17,840 nucleotides of DNA from Stramenopiles sp. TOSAG23-6 (taxonomy: Eukaryota; Sar): positions 1-17,840 of the forward strand of contig LT636072.1 of the NCBI GenBank assembly GCA_900128565.1, written 5' to 3'. Both the position numbers and the translations under genes were made by a program. Numbering within the stretch: the stretch's first letter is position 1; each line of letters opens with the position of its first letter. The notes under the pieces are model-generated. The model saw only the letters and a program-made list of their open reading frames with translations. It was not told the origin of the DNA and ran no database searches. Below, piece by piece: positions 1-8,239 of the stretch.

Positions 1-63
1 TACGAAATTTTGTACCTAACAAATTTTAGTTTTTTTTTTTTGAAATATTTTTCCACAATATAT
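1..63 (+). repeat. Introner-type intron, copy 1 (5' end outside window)
   Basis: The window opens inside a copy: the palindrome-derived box TACGAAATTTTGTACCTAAC is at 1-20, followed by a T-rich stretch, TGAAATATTTTTCCACAATA, and an end TATAT at 59-63. By alignment to the other copies the intron ends at 63 and the exon resumes at 64 in the frame of the downstream gene. The upstream exon is not in the window, so this boundary rests only on alignment. Confidence 0.7.
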
Positions 64-1839
64 GTATTATTTCATGCAGTGATTGCCGAATTAAAATATG
101 TCAAAGAGGGACATCGAGAGAGAGAAAATGCTACGGGTAAAACAATATGCGGAGTGTATCTTGATCATGTAATTGCTCATGCAAAGAGGCAACTCAAGGC
201 ACATTCCGAAGAATTACTATTGAGACCGTCAGAAAAATGTGAACAGTCATCACAACTCGCAATGTTCGAAGCGATAAATCCAAAAAGTATCGCAAATTAT
301 TTCCGACCTAAACTATATGGTTTGGACCGTAACATTCGAAAATGCATTGCTACACCTTCACGCATTAAATTTCTTGGTACTACCCATAGTGATACTTACC
401 GATCAATCAATTTCTGTACGGATGGACGTGTGGGTTTTGGATATTATGGGTCAGGTTGGAAGCGCAGAGAATTCAAAGGCTCGTTCTTTTTACGTCACGG
501 AGCTGCAGAACGAGTCATCGAAAATGCAAGTAGCCCTAATCCCCTCAAGATTGAGGGAAGTAACGATACTGTATATCGTGAAGATCACAATGATAACCTA
601 CATCGAAATTTCTTCTACAAAGAAGAGAATGAAGAATGTTTTGAATCAATGATGAAGGTCAGTGTGCTCGACTCGGCTCTTTTTGGATATCCATCAATCC
701 TCATGGCTAATGGAGATGATAATATGGTTTGGATTGGAGGCGACGGACGAATAAAAGGATACGATGTCGTAGCGGGTTTAGAGAAGATATCGACAACTTC
801 GCAAGATGGCGATGATGACTCTGGCAATAATGAGGAGGAACCAAGTCCTTTGCTTAAGTATGTTTTGGACTATACGAAGGATGCACAGGTTGAGGGATTG
901 CTTTCTGAGGCAGAGCTTGTAGAAAAGCAAAAAGCATTCGACAAAAAGTATCCAGAAGAGTATTCCTTTAGAGATTCCGATTGGTTACTTCAAACGAATA
1001 ATACTATTCATTACCTCAAGGGATGTGTAGTGAAAAGTTGGTCACTTGATACGATTCAGCAGCATGACGGATCTTTAACGATGATGGACATTCATATGGA
1101 AGATGAAGACTTTAAAAAAAACTTTCCAGATACATCAAAAGTGTATGATGGCCGAAAATGGGTATGGATGGGTTTTGGTGATGAGGATTCTGAAGCAGAA
1201 GCTTCTCCAGGCGTCGCGCATACATCGCAAATCTTTCTGGAAGATTTTGGACGTCCTTGGTCGTGTGGCTATCTCCCAGACAATTCCGGTTTCGTGTTTG
1301 TATATGGCGCTGGCCAATCTGAAACATTTGCTGAATCATCATTTTCATTGTATGATGCAGAGTTCCGCAAATTTGGATGTCTTGTTGGACATTTAGATTA
1401 TGACGATGCAAATGTTGTGAAGCGTCCGTATTTTGATAATGGGAATGAAATTGTTACAAGTGTCCGAAATTGCGTCAAAATATGGGATTTGAGAACCTTG
1501 AAGCCGACAATCACTATTCAAATGAAAAACCATGGAGGGTGTAGCAATGCACTCCCAGTTTCTACCGCTAATGGTGCCCAATATTTATTTACGTCATCCT
1601 TTGGAAGACAAGGGACATCCGTTTGGGATCTCCGTATGAAGCGTGTTTTATATAAGATACCGGCTACAGGAGATCTTTCATGGGATAAAAAATCAATGGT
1701 GTTAACTGCCAGTGGTTTGGGGGAAGAAACGCAAGGGACGATGTGGGATTTTTCCGTTCCTCCGAAGCAAGAGGAGGATAAATATGTAAAATATCATATT
1801 GCAGATTATTGGAAATGTGTTAGAAGTCAAAGACTGTAG
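64..1839 (+). CDS. WD40-repeat-like protein, 3' part (5' end outside window)
   Basis: Open frame from the end of introner copy 1 to a TAG at 1837-1839, about 591 residues visible. The C-terminal third has WD40-type blades: VKIWDLRTLKP, then TSVWDLRMKRV, then a final TMWDF; weaker blade-like strands occur earlier (NMVWIGGDGRIKGYD, SSFSLYDAEFRKFG). The middle contains an acidic stretch (GDDDSGNNEEE) and a long non-repetitive region. The pattern suggests a beta-propeller scaffold, but I do not recognise the specific family and the N-terminus is missing. An in-frame ATG at 10 lies inside the intron and is not a believable start. No further intron is needed to keep the frame open. Confidence 0.75.
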   Translation, partial: VLFHAVIAELKYVKEGHRERENATGKTICGVYLDHVIAHAKRQLKAHSEELLLRPSEKCEQSSQLAMFEAINPKSIANYFRPKLYGLDRNIRKCIATPSRIKFLGTTHSDTYRSINFCTDGRVGFGYYGSGWKRREFKGSFFLRHGAAERVIENASSPNPLKIEGSNDTVYREDHNDNLHRNFFYKEENEECFESMMKVSVLDSALFGYPSILMANGDDNMVWIGGDGRIKGYDVVAGLEKISTTSQDGDDDSGNNEEEPSPLLKYVLDYTKDAQVEGLLSEAELVEKQKAFDKKYPEEYSFRDSDWLLQTNNTIHYLKGCVVKSWSLDTIQQHDGSLTMMDIHMEDEDFKKNFPDTSKVYDGRKWVWMGFGDEDSEAEASPGVAHTSQIFLEDFGRPWSCGYLPDNSGFVFVYGAGQSETFAESSFSLYDAEFRKFGCLVGHLDYDDANVVKRPYFDNGNEIVTSVRNCVKIWDLRTLKPTITIQMKNHGGCSNALPVSTANGAQYLFTSSFGRQGTSVWDLRMKRVLYKIPATGDLSWDKKSMVLTASGLGEETQGTMWDFSVPPKQEEDKYVKYHIADYWKCVRSQRL

Positions 1840-2363
1840 CTCAAAGCTGGGCTGGTACCACACGCCGTTATAACATGAAATCAAAAAATGGAATGGCGTT
1901 CTATTCGAATATAATGAAATCTGAAAATGTATAATTCTATTCCATTATAAATCAATTCCAAAAAATCCCATTCATTCCATTATAAATCAATTTTTTTTTG
2001 CGTGAAATGCGTTATAATGGAATATAATTTTCTAAAAGTTGATAAAATTTTCAAAATTAATAAAAACCTAAAACTAAAATGCTTGATGAAGCAAAGCTAT
2101 TTTATATGATTCTATTAAGATTAATAGATCGATCTATGCATCAAAATCGAATGAAGTTTAAATCTTCAGTATTTCATTATTTGTAAGTTACTTTCTCTTA
2201 AAATAACTCGTAGAAAAAACAAACCTGCCAATTAGATATTTAGATTACAAACGGGTCAAAAAAAAGAAAAAAGCTTGACATCATTTTTTTTCATTTTTTT
2301 TCTTAGTCTCTCTTGTGTCGTCTCTTGTTGTTTCTTCTTTCCATTACAAAGTTCAAAGAAAAC
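1840..2363. other. Intergenic region between WD40-like gene and aldo-keto reductase
   Basis: No coding region of any length and no RNA gene recognised. The first 190 bases carry the inverted-repeat cluster listed separately. The last 80 bases before the next start are a long T-rich and pyrimidine-rich tract (about 2284-2342) with a CTTAG at its middle. This resembles a 3' splice acceptor or a pyrimidine-rich 5' UTR, and sequence alone does not decide between them. Confidence 0.5.
1862..2023. repeat. Cluster of short direct and inverted repeats (ATTCCATTATAA family)
   Basis: ATTCCATTATAAATCAATT occurs at 1939-1957 and again at 1974-1992. Its first 12 bases occur inverted as TTATAATGGAAT at 2012-2023. 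ACGCC at 1862-1866 is mirrored by GGCGT at 1895-1899, and related words (GTTATAACATGAAAT, GCGTTATAATGG) recur between them. It could be a decayed palindromic element or a transcription-end structure of the upstream gene. Confidence 0.55.
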
Positions 2364-3552
2364 ATGCGACGTCGACTTTTGAAAGAGGCAGCGGCTTTAT
2401 CAGAGCCAACGTATGGGTGTCCATCTCTTCATTTTGGATCAATGACTTTTGGTTGGGCACAAGCCTCTTCAAAAGTAGATGATGCAGTAGCTTCAGAAAT
2501 GTTAGAGCATTTCTCAAAAGCAGGACTTGGCACACATTTTGATACAGCTCGCATTTATGCGTCAGGAGAATCAGAAACAATGGCAGGAAGGATTAGACCT
2601 AGTGGTCTGTTGGGTGAACAATTTAGAGTGGTAACAAAAGCACATCCAAGTCAAAAAGATGGTTTATCAAAGAAAGGGTTGTGTTTTCAACTTGAGAAAT
2701 CAATGGACGCTCTACAACTAAAGCATATTCCTGTACTTTATCTACATCAACCAGATCCTGAAAATCCATTAGAAGAAACATTAGAAGCATTAGAAAGCTT
2801 AATTGAAGATGGTGTAATCGGTACTGTAGGTTTAAGTAATTATTCTGCTGCAGAGGTAGAAAGGGCAGTTGAATTATGCAATTCACATGGTTGGTATAAT
2901 GCTTTACCAACTGTCTATCAAGGATTATATTCACCTTTGAATAGACGCGTCGAAACTGAATTATTACCAACACTCCGTGCGTATGATGTATCATTCGTTG
3001 CATATAACCCATTGGCAGGGGGAATGCTTTCTGGTAAATATTTAAAACAGGAAAATGATCAAAACAATGTCCCAAATGTATTTTTTTCATGTACCATGTT
3101 TCGATTTTGTTTTAGTACGAAATTTTGTACCTAACAGATTTTTTTTCAAAAACAAATATTTTCTTACAATACATGGACGTTTCAAAGATAATCCAAATTA
3201 TTTAGATCGATTTTATAAAAAAGATGTTTTCGCTGCAGTACAATTATTACAAGAATCATGCAATAATCAAAACGATGAATTAAGTCTTACACAAGCGTCT
3301 TTTTCTTGGATGATGAATCATTCAATGCTTGGTAAAAATGATGGCATTTTAATTGGAGCATCAAAAATTGAGCATCTAATTTCAAATTTGAATTGTTGTG
3401 AAGCAGCACAACCACTGTCACCTGTAGTTTTGGATGCATTTGATAAGGCATGGGAAATAACAAAGGAAGATTCATTTCTATATTTTCGTGGTTATTCAAA
3501 AGATATGCCACCAGAATTAAGAAACGGAGACGGTGCTACTTATCAGGTTTAA
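2364..3552 (+). CDS. Aldo-keto reductase, AKR7 (aflatoxin aldehyde reductase) type
   Basis: Two exons, 2364-3077 and 3175-3552, joined in phase 0 across an introner, giving about 363 residues, close to AKR7 family length. The family reduces aldehydes and ketones with NADPH in a TIM barrel. Visible landmarks: FGSMTFGW strand near the N-terminus, FDTARIYASGESE carrying the catalytic Asp and Tyr, VVTKAHP with the Lys, YLHQPDPENPLEETLEAL with the His, GLSNYSAAEV, PTVYQGLYSPLNRRVETELLP, and AYNPLAGGMLSGKY. After the junction the protein continues GRFKDNPNYLDRFY, ASFSWMMNHS and LDAFDKAW, in family order. I chose the ATG at 2364 (AAAACATG), just before the conserved part; an in-frame ATG at 2313 would add a pyrimidine-tract-encoded leader. 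Substrate unknown. Confidence 0.93.
3078..3174 (+). repeat. Introner-type intron, copy 2, in aldo-keto reductase
   Basis: 97 nt, phase 0. Starts GTATTTTTTTCATG after exon bases CCAAAT, has TACGAAATTTTGTACCTAAC, and ends CTTACAATACAT before GGACGT. The last two bases AT repeat the AT before the intron. No AG 3' site keeps the frame. Confidence 0.88.
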
Positions 3553-3721
3553 TTAAATAAATTTATTTTCAATGCATGTAATCATCGTTGTTTATTCTTA
3601 TTTTATAATTGTATTGTTTATGAAAAATATAAAAATAATTTATACACATTTTTTTATTTTTAAGTTCATTTACTCTCAAGACATTTTTAGAAACAATAAA
3701 GAAAAAAGACAAAATTTTGTC

Positions 3722-5704
3722 TCACCGGTTTGGACCAACAACACTACGAAGAACTTCCGTCGGGCTTTCTTCTATTAAAACGTTCATTGCTTCATCATTA
3801 GCTACCACAAGATATCCTGCAAAACCTAAACTATTCGTACCAATTTTTATATTTTGCTTCTCACAAAATCCTGAAATACGTGGAGCTACAAGCATCCAAC
3901 GTTTTGTGAAAACTAAGCTGTAGCTCGGGCAACTTAGATCACTTGTTCGATCATGGATTATGAAAAAATATTTCAAAAAAAATCGTTAGGTACAAAATTT
4001 CGTACGAAAAAAAAATTCAAAATTGAAATGAAAACGTACAATTCCTTCATTTGTTGATTGTAAAGTATTTATATACGTATCTTGATTCATTGCATTACTT
4101 TTAAACAAAAGCTTTTTATAGTATTTCATTAACATAGCAACTGTTGGGAAGCCATTGAATAATACACATGCATGTATTGTGAAAAAATATGTAATTCAAA
4201 ATGGGTCAAAAAAAATCATTAGGTATGAAATTTCGTATGAAAAAAAAATAAATTTGAAATTCATGGTGAAAACATACATGCGGAAAGTTAAAACTATCAA
4301 TCTTAAAAGGAATGCCTTTTTTATATTCATACTTTTTTGCTGTATTGAACATGCTGAATTCGATTGGAATCTCAATAGGACCGTTCCCACTTACATGAAT
4401 ATTTGTTTTTTCAGATAAAGAACTATACATTGTGAAAAAATATTTTTTTTTTTCGTAAAAAAAAATTGTTAGGTATAAAATGTACTATAAACCAAAAAAT
4501 TACTATAAAAAAAATCATGATGAAAACATACTTCTCTAAGAACCTTTTTCAAAATTCTAATTGGTACAGCTTGCATATGTTTATGTTTTTGAGATGCACC
4601 TGACGCAGGGCCTCCATTGAAGTATACCATGTATTGTGTGAAAAAACACGAAATCACAAAAAATATCGTTAGGTACAAAATTTCGTACGAAAAAAAAATT
4701 GAGTTGAAAAAAAAAAAAAAAGATACATGGCATTAACATCTCGTAATAAAATATGAGCTGCACTAAAGTCGTTTTGATCAAGTAAACTGGACTGCGGTGA
4801 AAAATTGCGAGTGACTAAAAGTAGATGCTCATCAAAGTATTTTGAAAAAATATGTTTATATTTGAAATTCGTTAGTTTATATTTTATGATTTTTTTTTTA
4901 AAGTAAAAAGAATAAATTTGAAAAGTTGAAAAAAAAAAACGGTTTTGTTTTCGTACGAAAAAAAATAAATTAAAAATTAAATTGGACAAAGTACAAGGCA
5001 GGAAATTTGTTTAAGAGTAAAACATGAGAACAATTTGGACCAAATTCTGGATCGATCACTAACCCTGGATCAGGGTCAGCAAATGGATCAAATGATTTTG
5101 TAGTTTTTTTTGTAGTTTTTTTTACACCTATTGTTCTGGATTTTCTGTAGGCATTGAGAACAACAGAATTTATTTGAGATACAATAAACGAATTGCCTTT
5201 TTCATCTACGACTGAAATCGGAGAATGATGAAATTTTGATATAGCTCTTGTCCGCTTTGCTCTGATATAACATTCTTTTATACTATTAAGTAGTTTTGTA
5301 TTGCAATTTCTAACGTTATTATGATACCAGGCAATCATGGCAATTGCTGAACTTGAAAATAAAATGGTTGAATATCTGCGAGGAATTTTGAATATCGCAA
5401 CAACAGATAACACAAAAAAAGAGAACAAACCAGTAGATGGCCATATTTCAACAATGGGTGATGATGACTCTGTTGTAAAATCAGGCGTACCAAAGACGGC
5501 TACAACCTTTTGTTTTATGGCAGCTTGTAAAATATCATCTGAACTATAAAGCTGTTTACCCTCCGAGACAAGACGAGTTCTTTCTCGAGACAACCGAAAC
5601 CGATCACAGAGCTGCAACCAAGGGTCCGTATTACCATCAATAGGAACTTTGCATTCTAGCCCTTTGAAACGTGCACATAATAGAATAGGTTCCAATATTT
5701 GCAT
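3722..5704 (-). CDS. APA2-like: Diadenosine polyphosphate (Ap4A) phosphorylase / ATP adenylyltransferase with UBL-like and membrane N-terminus
   Basis: Six exons in gene order: 5704-4995, 4834-4727, 4628-4532, 4424-4278, 4171-4040, 3952-3722 (TGA stop), 474 residues after joining. The family cleaves Ap4A with phosphate to ATP and ADP. Landmarks: PFADPDPGLVI, HVLLLNKFPAFDEHLLLVTR, PQSSLLDQNDFSAA, then FNGGPASGASQKHKHMQ with the HxHxQ active-site motif (His288, His290), and a C-terminal ATP_transf-like part (YSLVFTKRWMLVAPR, NSLGFAGYLVV). These motifs fall on both sides of several introns and fix the junctions. Unusual N-terminus: residues about 12-73 resemble a ubiquitin-like fold (TRLVSEGKQLYSSDD, VVAVFGTP), followed by two hydrophobic segments at about 88-108 and 111-127. 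The phosphorylase homology begins near residue 145. The UBL call is by eye only. Divergent from the glycosyltransferase gene. Confidence 0.9.
3953..4039 (-). repeat. Introner-type intron, copy 3, in Ap4A phosphorylase
   Basis: 87 nt, phase 0. Sense strand: GTACGTTTTCATTTC start after GGAATT, TCGTACGAAATTTTGTACCT core, and end TTTTTTCATAATCCAT before GATCGAAC. The final AT does not match the TT before the intron. Confidence 0.88.
4172..4277 (-). repeat. Introner-type intron, copy 4, in Ap4A phosphorylase
   Basis: 106 nt, phase 0. Starts GTATGTTTTCACC after CCGCAT and ends TTTTTTCACAATACAT before GCATGTG. The core is the variant TACGAAATTTCATACCTAAT. A 3-base match CAT flanks both ends. Confidence 0.88.
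4425..4531 (-). repeat. Introner-type intron, copy 5, in Ap4A phosphorylase
   Basis: 107 nt, phase 0. Starts GTATGTTTTCATCATG after GAGAA and ends TTTTTTCACAATGTAT before AGTTCT. The hairpin core has decayed (TAGTACATTTTATACCTAAC) but the TACCTAAC box is intact. Using the nearby TATAG as an AG 3' site would break the frame. Confidence 0.85.
4629..4726 (-). repeat. Introner-type intron, copy 6, in Ap4A phosphorylase
   Basis: 98 nt, phase 2. Starts GTATC and a 15-T run after GCCAT, has TCGTACGAAATTTTGTACCT, and ends TTTTTTCACACAATACAT before GGTATACTTC. The following exon at once encodes the conserved FNGGPASGASQ stretch, so the 3' boundary is well constrained. AT is present on both sides. Confidence 0.9.
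4835..4994 (-). repeat. Introner-type intron, copy 7, in Ap4A phosphorylase (longest copy)
   Basis: 160 nt, phase 2, with extra T/A-rich sequence between hairpin and 3' end. Starts GTACTTTG after GCCTT and ends TTTTTTCAAAATACTT before TGATGAG. This placement gives NKFPAFDEHLLLVT, whose spacing matches my recollection of the family; a later start at GTCC would add two residues. TT is present on both sides. The core keeps TCGTACGAAA, and the branch-like box appears as AAACTAACGAA. Confidence 0.8.
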
Positions 5705-5989
5705 GATTAGAAAGACTATAATATGTAAAGCAGTAGTTGTACTACGTGTTTGTTGTACACTTCGTGAGTCGTGACTCGAGAAATGTCAAAATATTAGGGT
5801 TGTTCCGGTTCGGGTTGGTCAAAAATCGACACGTCATCAAAAGTTTCAACAAAACATCACGATCAAACAAACGTCAAACACAATGTCATGTGAACTTGTC
5901 ATCAAACCAAAAAAAGGAAAGATTGAATATAAGTTTCTTGGTTGGTTTAATTCAGATAAACTACAGAAATCTTTTTGTAGATTAAACAG
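5705..5989. promoter_or_regulatory. Divergent intergenic region with inverted repeat GAGTCGTGACTC
   Basis: This 285 bp gap separates two genes transcribed away from each other, so it should hold both promoters. At 5766-5777 there is an inverted repeat GAGTC-GT-GACTC running into CTCGAG at 5775-5780. It is a candidate factor-binding palindrome; no function is shown. There is no other gene here. Confidence 0.35.
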
Positions 5990-7114
5990 ATGCTATTTTT
6001 CAAAGATTGGAAAATATTTGTGTTACTGCTAGTGATATCACAGAAAACTCTATATGTGATATCCAAAGTTGACTGCCCTGAGTTAACGTTTTTCGAAGAG
6101 TATAAATCAGGATTAGATCAAGATAACCCCAATAGCCGACAGGTTGCTGTAGTAATGTTAGACGACCGTTCAATACTTCCCGTGGAAGGTAAATCAAAGT
6201 ATAGTTTCTGGCAATATGCAATAGCTGTAAATCATGCGTACACTTCGGCGCATGGTTACTATTTTACACTTTTTCGACCACCAAATTCTTCTCAGTGTTC
6301 TGAGTCACATGATATCGAGGGAACTGTAGGTGCCAAACCTGTAACAGTTTCTACTCACTGGAATAAAGCGGCTGCACTTTTAACTGTAATGAGAAATTCC
6401 CAACTTAAATGCAATGATATTATTTTATATATTGACTCTGATGCTGTTGTGAAGCGACAAGATATTGTACGTTTTATATGAATTTCTAATTTAATTTTTT
6501 TTCATACGAAATTTCGTACCTAACATTTTTTGTTGAAATATTTTTTCACAATACTTACACCACTGGATTTTTTGCGAAAAGAGCGTAAAAATAATAGTGA
6601 ACTAGCCAAAGAGTATCCTTGGAATGCGTCTAATATCGACAATGCTTCAATTGTGGTAGCTGCAGGAGATAATGGAGATATGGGCGTGTGGATGCCATGG
6701 GGGTTCTCTGTTCAATGGGCTAATACAGGGGTGATGCTGCTACGTAAATCTCGAGCCACAGAATTACTTCTTGAAGCTTGGCGAGATAGTACCTTTCGGG
6801 ATGATATGACTTTTTATAGACAAAGATGGCCTTTTGATCAAGAAGCTTTTAATAGACTAATTTATCCTCCAAATAGAAACATGATTGCATTATTACCTAT
6901 GGTTTCAATGAATAGTCCAAAAGGTCATTGGATTTCACATATTTGGGGAGGTGAACGTGAAAAACGAGAAACTTATCTTAGACAGGCTGCAGAATCGCTT
7001 GGTCTGACTGACGATAAACTAAGAAGTACATTAGAAAATATTAGTATTCAGCACTCAGAAGTTTTACCGCAGTGGATACCAAACACTCAAGGAAATATAT
7101 GTAAAAGTAAATAG
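5990..7114 (+). CDS. GT34-like nucleotide-sugar glycosyltransferase, type II membrane
   Basis: Two exons, 5990-6466 and 6557-7114 (TAG), joined in phase 0 across an introner, 344 residues. A hydrophobic segment at about residues 8-24 behind a short charged N-terminus fits a signal-anchor of a Golgi or ER lumenal enzyme. The catalytic region shows the metal/nucleotide-sugar motif DSD at 149-151 (DIILYIDSDAVV), then WANTGVMLLRKS at about 213-224, WPFDQEAFN at about 250-258 and a late SHIWGGERE. This order (DxD, NxGxxLxR, DQ, H..G) is that of the galactosyl/mannosyltransferase superfamily GT34. The sugar and acceptor cannot be told; GT77 or another GT-A family is the alternative. Convergent with the downstream repeat-protein gene. 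Confidence 0.82.
6467..6556 (+). repeat. Introner-type intron, copy 8, in glycosyltransferase
   Basis: 90 nt, phase 0, just after the DxD motif. Starts GTACGTTTTATATG after GATATT, has TACGAAATTTCGTACCTAAC, and ends TTTTTTCACAATACTT before ACACCACTGG. TT is present on both sides, whereas most copies have AT, so the last two bases track the insertion site. Confidence 0.88.
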
Positions 7115-7201
7115 TATAAATTCTATGATTCATAATTTATTGTTTCTTAGTTTTGTTTCTTTTAATCAAGTAACTACAATATTCCACATTGTATTTGACA
7201 C

Positions 7202-8239
7202 TTACATCAGCACTAAATAACTTTTTTGAAATTGAATTTGTTTTTTTTTTCTGNTTACNTTTTNCNTTTTCTGGTTTCTTCTCCTGGGGACCTTTGTTGT
7301 ACTGCTATTTTGTTGGTTTTGTTGTTGTCGCTTTTGTTGTTGTCGCTTTTGTTGTTGTTGCTTTTGTTGTTGTTGCTTTTGTTGTTGTTGCTTTTGTTGT
7401 TGTTGCCTTTGTTGTTGTTGCTTTTGTTGTTGTTGCCTTTGTTGTTGTTGCTTTTGTCTTACTGCTAACTCTTTAAGATGCATTTGTCTTGATGCTAACT
7501 CTTTAAGAGGATTGGGGGGCTCTTTAAGATGCATTTGTCTTAATGCTAACTCTTTAAGAGGATTGGGGTGCTCTTTAAGAGGATTGGGGGTCGTTTTTTT
7601 AATCGCAGTTTTAAACATTTTGACACCGGCAGCAGTTTTTTCCGTCAAGATTTCGTTTCTGTATTGTTTTGAATCTGGCGAGAATACTGGTGAATTTTGT
7701 GTCTTTCGTTTTAATTGAGTTTCAACAGATATAGGTTGTAAGGGAATTTCATCAGATTCTTCAAAGGCAGATAGAAAATTATCGAGAAGTAAACTTTCGA
7801 AGCCTGTCAGAGGATCACGATTATCAAAGTGCTCCGTCAAGATTTCGTTTCCGTATTGTTTTGAATCTGGCGAGAATACTGGTGAATCGTATTGTTTTGA
7901 ATCTGGGGAGAATACTGGTGAATCGTATTGTTTTGAATCTGGCGAGAATACTGGTGAATTTAGTGTCTTTTGTTTTAATTGAGTCCCAACAGATATAGGT
8001 TGTAAGGGAATTTCATTAATTTCTTCAATTGCAGATAGAAGATTATCGAGGAGTAAACTTTGGAAGCCTGTCATGTGGGGGTGACGCTTATGAAAGAGTT
8101 CTTTAAAATATGTCATTTGATAATAATAATCGGCCGTAGCTTTTTGTAATTTGATATCTTCTCTGGAGTTCAACGCTGCAAAAGACTTTTGGAATAAGCC
8201 ACACATGCATAGAAACAAAAAATACCTTAGGTTTAACAT
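7202..8239 (-). CDS. Secreted protein with internal duplication and Gln/Lys-rich tail
   Basis: About 345 residues. Residues 1-22 look like a cleavable signal peptide (hydrophobic FLFLCMCGLF, small residues at SFAA). A unit of about 48 residues beginning TGF(Q/E)SLLLDN occurs at 57-105 and 146-193, each ending SPVFSPDSKQY; that 11-mer is tandemly repeated three times in the first unit. Next comes a PNPLKE / RQMHLKE repeat zone (about 218-261) and then a QQQQK/QQQQR tract (about 263-309). The tail is basic (VPRRRN, RKKK) and crosses an N-speckled patch at 7254-7266, so the last 20 residues may be out of frame. Function unknown; a matrix, surface or adhesive role is only a guess from composition. 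Confidence 0.75.
   Translation of the reverse strand: MLNLRYFLFLCMCGLFQKSFAALNSREDIKLQKATADYYYQMTYFKELFHKRHPHMTGFQSLLLDNLLSAIEEINEIPLQPISVGTQLKQKTLNSPVFSPDSKQYDSPVFSPDSKQYDSPVFSPDSKQYGNEILTEHFDNRDPLTGFESLLLDNFLSAFEESDEIPLQPISVETQLKRKTQNSPVFSPDSKQYRNEILTEKTAAGVKMFKTAIKKTTPNPLKEHPNPLKELALRQMHLKEPPNPLKELASRQMHLKELAVRQKQQQQRQQQQKQQQQRQQQQKQQQQKQQQQKQQQQKRQQQKRQQQNQQNSSTTKVPRRRNQKXXXVXRKKKQIQFQKSYLVLM
7254..7266. other. N-speckled low-quality patch 1
   Basis: Ambiguous bases at 7254, 7259, 7264 and 7266 inside a T-rich stretch in the 3' part of the repeat-protein gene. Length and frame here are uncertain. Confidence 0.9.
7313..7455 (-). repeat. 15-bp tandem repeat encoding QQQQ(K/R)
   Basis: The minus strand reads CAA-CAA-CAA-CAA-AAG with small variants (AGG for Lys/Arg, some 12-bp units), about nine units. 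It is an in-frame coding minisatellite, so copy number probably varies among alleles. Confidence 0.85.
7661..8071 (-). repeat. Intragenic duplication of a ~145-bp coding unit with nested 36-bp tandem repeat
   Basis: The unit at 7925-8071 is repeated at 7661-7804. Nested within it, the coding unit for (D/N)SPVFSPDSKQY is repeated at about 7853-7957 in near-identical 36-bp copies. The near-identity at DNA level indicates recent expansion. Confidence 0.8.

Noticed and set aside
2284-2307. T-rich tract plus CTTAG upstream of the aldo-keto reductase as a spliced-leader acceptor.
   Set aside because: Some other genes in the window (for example 12867-13430 and 13608-14285) lack a comparable polypyrimidine-AG signal before their starts, so there is no consistent support.
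3078-3190. A conventional GT-AG intron in the aldo-keto reductase using a downstream AG.
   Set aside because: The next AG (in TTTCAAAG after 3174) would remove the conserved GRF residues and shift to a frame that soon stops; the non-AG end keeps frame and family sequence.
4206-4989. Several small minus-strand ORFs (for example 4206-4430, 4581-4781, 4669-4989) as separate genes.
   Set aside because: They are exons of the Ap4A phosphorylase read through into the U-rich introners; their FFFF-rich tails are intron translation.
7313-7455. A CRISPR-like array.
   Set aside because: Units are 15 bp with no unique spacers and are in frame in a coding region; the context is eukaryotic.
7189-7476. Plus-strand ORF with repeated Val/Ala/Phe, like a membrane protein.
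   Set aside because: It is the antisense reading of the CAA/AAG minisatellite of the minus-strand repeat protein.
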